Positions 61,909 to 64,000 of a stretch of DNA of 64,000 nt are shown in pieces; position 1 is the stretch's first letter, and the number at the start of each line of letters is the position of its first letter. The DNA lies in contig NZ_JACEHE010000010.1 in the NCBI RefSeq assembly GCF_013778455.1, forward strand, positions 62,001 through 126,000, given 5' to 3'. Made by a program: the position numbers and the translations under genes. Below the pieces are notes generated by a model. It was not told where the DNA came from. It searched no databases and worked only from the letters and a program-made list of their open reading frames with translations. Source of the stretch: Streptomyces himalayensis subsp. himalayensis. GTDB taxonomy: Bacteria > Actinomycetota > Actinomycetes > Streptomycetales > Streptomycetaceae.

Positions 61909-61989
61909 TCTTCAGGTACGGGGCGGGAGCTGCCGCTCGACCGGTCAGCTGCCTCCGCTCGACCGGCGCACTGCCTGTCCACTCCTGCT

Positions 61990-62036
61990 GGGAGCCCGGT
62001 GATTCCGTGTCGGCATACGGGTATCACCGGGCTCCC
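61990..62036. terminator. Second hairpin after the PhoX-like gene
   Basis: GGGAGCCCGGTGAT and ATCACCGGGCTCCC form a perfect 14-bp stem around a 19-nt loop. It lies about 190 nt after the PhoX-like stop on its transcript and likely ends it, with the hairpin at 61857 as a backup. Confidence 0.75.
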
Positions 62037-62221
62037 GTGTCGGGGTGCCGCCGGGCGTCACAGGCAGCGCGGTGCGCTCGCTCTGCCTGTGCGGCTCGCC
62101 GCCCGGCCGGGTCCGGTGCCGTTGTCCACCGGGACCCGCTTCACTGGCACCCCTCCTCGAGGGCGGGCCCGGAGACGGGGACGCGTCGTGCGGGCCTGCC
62201 CAGAGTCCTGTTGCCGGTCTA

Positions 62222-63622
62222 TCAGTCGTCGTCCCCGTCCCACGGGCCGGTGATGGCGAGCAGGATGCCCGGGCTCTGGATGTTGGCGAACAGCGTCGAC
62301 TTGTCGGGAGAGAAGGTGACGCCGGCGAACTCGCTGTAGCTCGGGGCATCCGCGGTGCCGGTGTTCACCTGGTTGCGGGCGATCGGGTAGGTCTGGCCCT
62401 CGAGGGTGGCGCCGAAGAGGTGCTGCAGACCATCGCCGTCGGTGGCAAGCACCAGGCCGCCGTAGGGGGAGACGGTGATGTTGTCCGGACCGTCGAAGGG
62501 ACCGTCTACGGCCGGGTCCGGGTTCACGGCCAGCAGCAGCTTGAGCGTGATGGTCTGGTTGCTCGGGTCGAGGTACCACACCTGCCCGTCGTGCTGGACA
62601 GGGCTCTCGGAACCGGCGTAGCTGGAGACGAAGTACACGCCGCCGTCGCCCCACCACATGCCCTCGAGCTTGCGCGCGCGGGTGACCTCGCCTGCCGCGA
62701 ACTGCTTGCGCACGGAGGTGGTACGGGCGTCCCGGTCCGGCACGTTGACCCACTGCAGCTTGTACATGGTGCCGAGCTTCGTCGCCCGGGAGAGGTCGTC
62801 GACGAACTGACCGTTGCTGTCGAAGCACTTGAACGCCTCGAACACACCCGCGTCCGCGGCCAGGGTCTTGAACTGGCCGGGCCCGTGCTTGAAGTCCTTC
62901 GGCGGGGTCCAGCGGTAGAGCAGGCCGTTGGGGCTGGAGGCGTCCTCGGTGAGGTAGACGGGGCCGTGGCCCTCGTCGATCACCACGGCCTCGTGCGCGA
63001 ACCGGCCCAGGGCCTTGATCGGCTGGGGGTTCTGGTTGGCTGCGGCGTTGCGCGGGTCCACCTCGAAGACGTACCCGTGGTCCTTGGTCATGCCGTTGCT
63101 GCCGGCCTTGGCCTCGGTCTCCTCACAGGTGAGCCAGGTGCCCCACGAGGTGGACCCGCCGGCGCAGTTGGTGGAGGTACCGGCGATGCCGACCCACTCA
63201 CGCACCGCGCCTCCGGAGGAGATCTCGACGACGGTGCAGCCGCCGGCCGCTGCCGGGTCGTACACCAGCCCGTCCAGGTGCGGCACGGGGTGGGAAGCGG
63301 TGGCCAGCGGGTCCTTGATCTCATGGTTGTTCACCAGCAGGGTGGCGCCGTTGTCACCCGCGAAGGCGGCGGTGCCGTCGTGCTTGTTCGGGGTGGGCTG
63401 GCCCGACACCAGCCTGGTCTCGCCGGCCCGGGTGAGGATCCGGTAGGAGAAACCCCGGGGCAGGGCCAGCACTCCCTTGGGGTCGTCGACCAGCGGGCCG
63501 AAGCCGATGCTGTCAGCGACGGCGCCAGGCGCCGTGGCGAGCACCTCCACGCTCCCGGCCAGCATGACTCCGGCTGCGGCAAACATGGAACGGTTGAGGA
63601 AGTCCCTGCGGTTGAGCGGCAT
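62222..63622 (-). CDS. Tat-exported PhoX-like phosphatase (DUF839)
   Basis: This 466-residue secreted protein has a twin-arginine signal (MPLNRRDFLNRSMFAAAGVM) with cleavage near ATAPGAVA. The body is a PhoX/DUF839 propeller: GFSYRILTRAGE, LLVNNHEIKD, TCEETEAKAG, HEAVVIDEGHGPVYLTED and LDPSNQTITLKLLL. PhoX enzymes are calcium- and iron-dependent phosphatases exported folded. The ATG at 63622 follows AGGAGACGAA. The conserved acidic and Glu/His positions above are probable metal ligands. A PHO-box-like sequence lies about 110 bp upstream. It could also be a phosphate-unrelated lactonase-like propeller, but the Tat signal and family favour PhoX. Confidence 0.85.
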   Translation of the reverse strand: MPLNRRDFLNRSMFAAAGVMLAGSVEVLATAPGAVADSIGFGPLVDDPKGVLALPRGFSYRILTRAGETRLVSGQPTPNKHDGTAAFAGDNGATLLVNNHEIKDPLATASHPVPHLDGLVYDPAAAGGCTVVEISSGGAVREWVGIAGTSTNCAGGSTSWGTWLTCEETEAKAGSNGMTKDHGYVFEVDPRNAAANQNPQPIKALGRFAHEAVVIDEGHGPVYLTEDASSPNGLLYRWTPPKDFKHGPGQFKTLAADAGVFEAFKCFDSNGQFVDDLSRATKLGTMYKLQWVNVPDRDARTTSVRKQFAAGEVTRARKLEGMWWGDGGVYFVSSYAGSESPVQHDGQVWYLDPSNQTITLKLLLAVNPDPAVDGPFDGPDNITVSPYGGLVLATDGDGLQHLFGATLEGQTYPIARNQVNTGTADAPSYSEFAGVTFSPDKSTLFANIQSPGILLAITGPWDGDDD

Positions 63623-63728
63623 TTCGTCTCCTGTGCGAATGGACATCGGCCGACGCATACGGCGTCGGCGCGGCGCCCATCCTGGCCACGCCAGGAGAAT
63701 GCGGCAGAAAGCAGAGGAGAATCGGAGC

Positions 63729-63750
63729 GTTCACTTCTACTTCACCGCTC
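63729..63750 (+). promoter_or_regulatory. PHO-box-like direct repeats before the PhoX-like gene
   Basis: GTTCACTTCTA is followed directly by CTTCACCGCTC, two 11-bp units with the GTTCACC-type core of Streptomyces PhoP boxes. A third, weaker unit TCATCTTTCTC follows. The repeats read on the plus strand, opposite to the phosphatase gene, and sit about 107 bp upstream of its start. Confidence 0.4.
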
Positions 63751-63820
63751 TCATCTTTCTCATCTTTATGCCTTTCTTGTCCGGCCTTCTCTGTCCGCCC
63801 CGCCCGAACGGCCGGGCCGG

Positions 63821-64000
63821 TCAGGTCGCGTCCGGCGGATCGAGCCGGTAGCCGCGGCCGCGGACGGTGGTGATGCAGTCGGCGCCGATCTTGCGGCGGA
63901 GGTAACGCACGTACACATCCACGACGTTGGAGGCTTCGTCGGCCTCGTATCCCCACACCGCGGACAGCAACTGCTCACGGGGCACCACGCGCCCGGCGTT
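63821..64000 (-). CDS. OmpR-family response regulator, C-terminal part
   Basis: The 59 visible residues form the end of a winged-helix DNA-binding domain: VVPREQLLSAVWGYEADEAS, VVDVYVRYLRRKIG and TTVRGRGYRLDPP. This is the OmpR/PhoB-type effector domain with its recognition helix and C-terminal wing. The receiver domain lies beyond the window edge. A sensor kinase gene would be expected nearby, though not in the direction seen. The target is unknown. Confidence 0.92.
   Translation of the reverse strand, partial: NAGRVVPREQLLSAVWGYEADEASNVVDVYVRYLRRKIGADCITTVRGRGYRLDPPDAT

Overview
The window is a high-GC (about 70%) actinobacterial chromosome segment, almost certainly Streptomyces. GTG and TTG starts, GTGA/ATGA gene overlaps and Tat or lipoprotein signals are common. 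From about 18.7 kb onward the gene order matches, from memory, the S. coelicolor SCO5998-SCO6027 neighbourhood: murA2, aconitase, ngcEFG, rok7B7, xylFGH, dxs, amino-acid permease, and the fatty-acid oxidation pair near the end.

Region 1 (1-18.6 kb) is an accessory metal-homeostasis island. It holds a zinc ABC importer with two permeases, a CmtR-type sensor with a CDF exporter, a COG0523 GTPase with a cysteine-free bL32 ribosomal protein, and a broken His-rich small protein. An NmtR-type sensor is divergent from a P1B-4 ATPase and a [2Fe-2S] protein. Last comes a metallophore-type system: a FecB-like lipoprotein, two FecCD permeases, a FecE-like ATPase and a heterodimeric ABC half-transporter pair. 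Zur-like boxes precede three of these units. The metallophore genes copy the transport part of a coelibactin-type zincophore cluster, but no NRPS is present, and a truncated nitroreductase-like fragment marks the place where genes appear to be lost. IS30 and integrase remnants and decayed genes support acquisition and erosion.

Region 2 (18.7-25.2 kb) has a MurA with an N-terminal XRE domain, an AraC/VOC pair whose promoters share a 64-bp repeat, a flavin-type pyridoxamine oxidase-like protein, and aconitase. The aconitase leader carries a TamR-like palindrome and two overlapping iron boxes.

Region 3 (25.4-30.2 kb) has an FG-GAP/VCBS protein, a cellulose-active LPMO under a perfect CebR-type operator, and a typical Streptomyces XRE/DUF397 cassette with small partner genes.

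Region 4 (30.2-32.3 kb) is an IscB element: an RNA-guided nuclease with all nuclease residues in place and a structured upstream segment that is probably its omega (HEARO) RNA. It lies directly in front of ngcE.

Region 5 (32.4-46.4 kb) is sugar uptake and central metabolism: NgcEFG (GlcNAc/chitobiose import), the ROK regulator Rok7B7, XylFGH, Dxs, a cationic amino-acid permease and a GT-C membrane glycosyltransferase.

Region 6 (46.7-58.3 kb) is cell-envelope related: a NYN-domain protein, a beta-propeller-like protein, an LCP ligase, a 1335-residue GT2/CDP-glycerol glycerophosphotransferase, a secreted EEP-fold phosphodiesterase, and two tandem Asp2-like alpha/beta-hydrolases with Ig-like tails. 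Region 7 (58.3-64 kb) is the FadB/FadA beta-oxidation operon, a Tat-exported PhoX-like phosphatase, and the 3' end of an OmpR-type response regulator. I see no tRNA, rRNA or CRISPR array.
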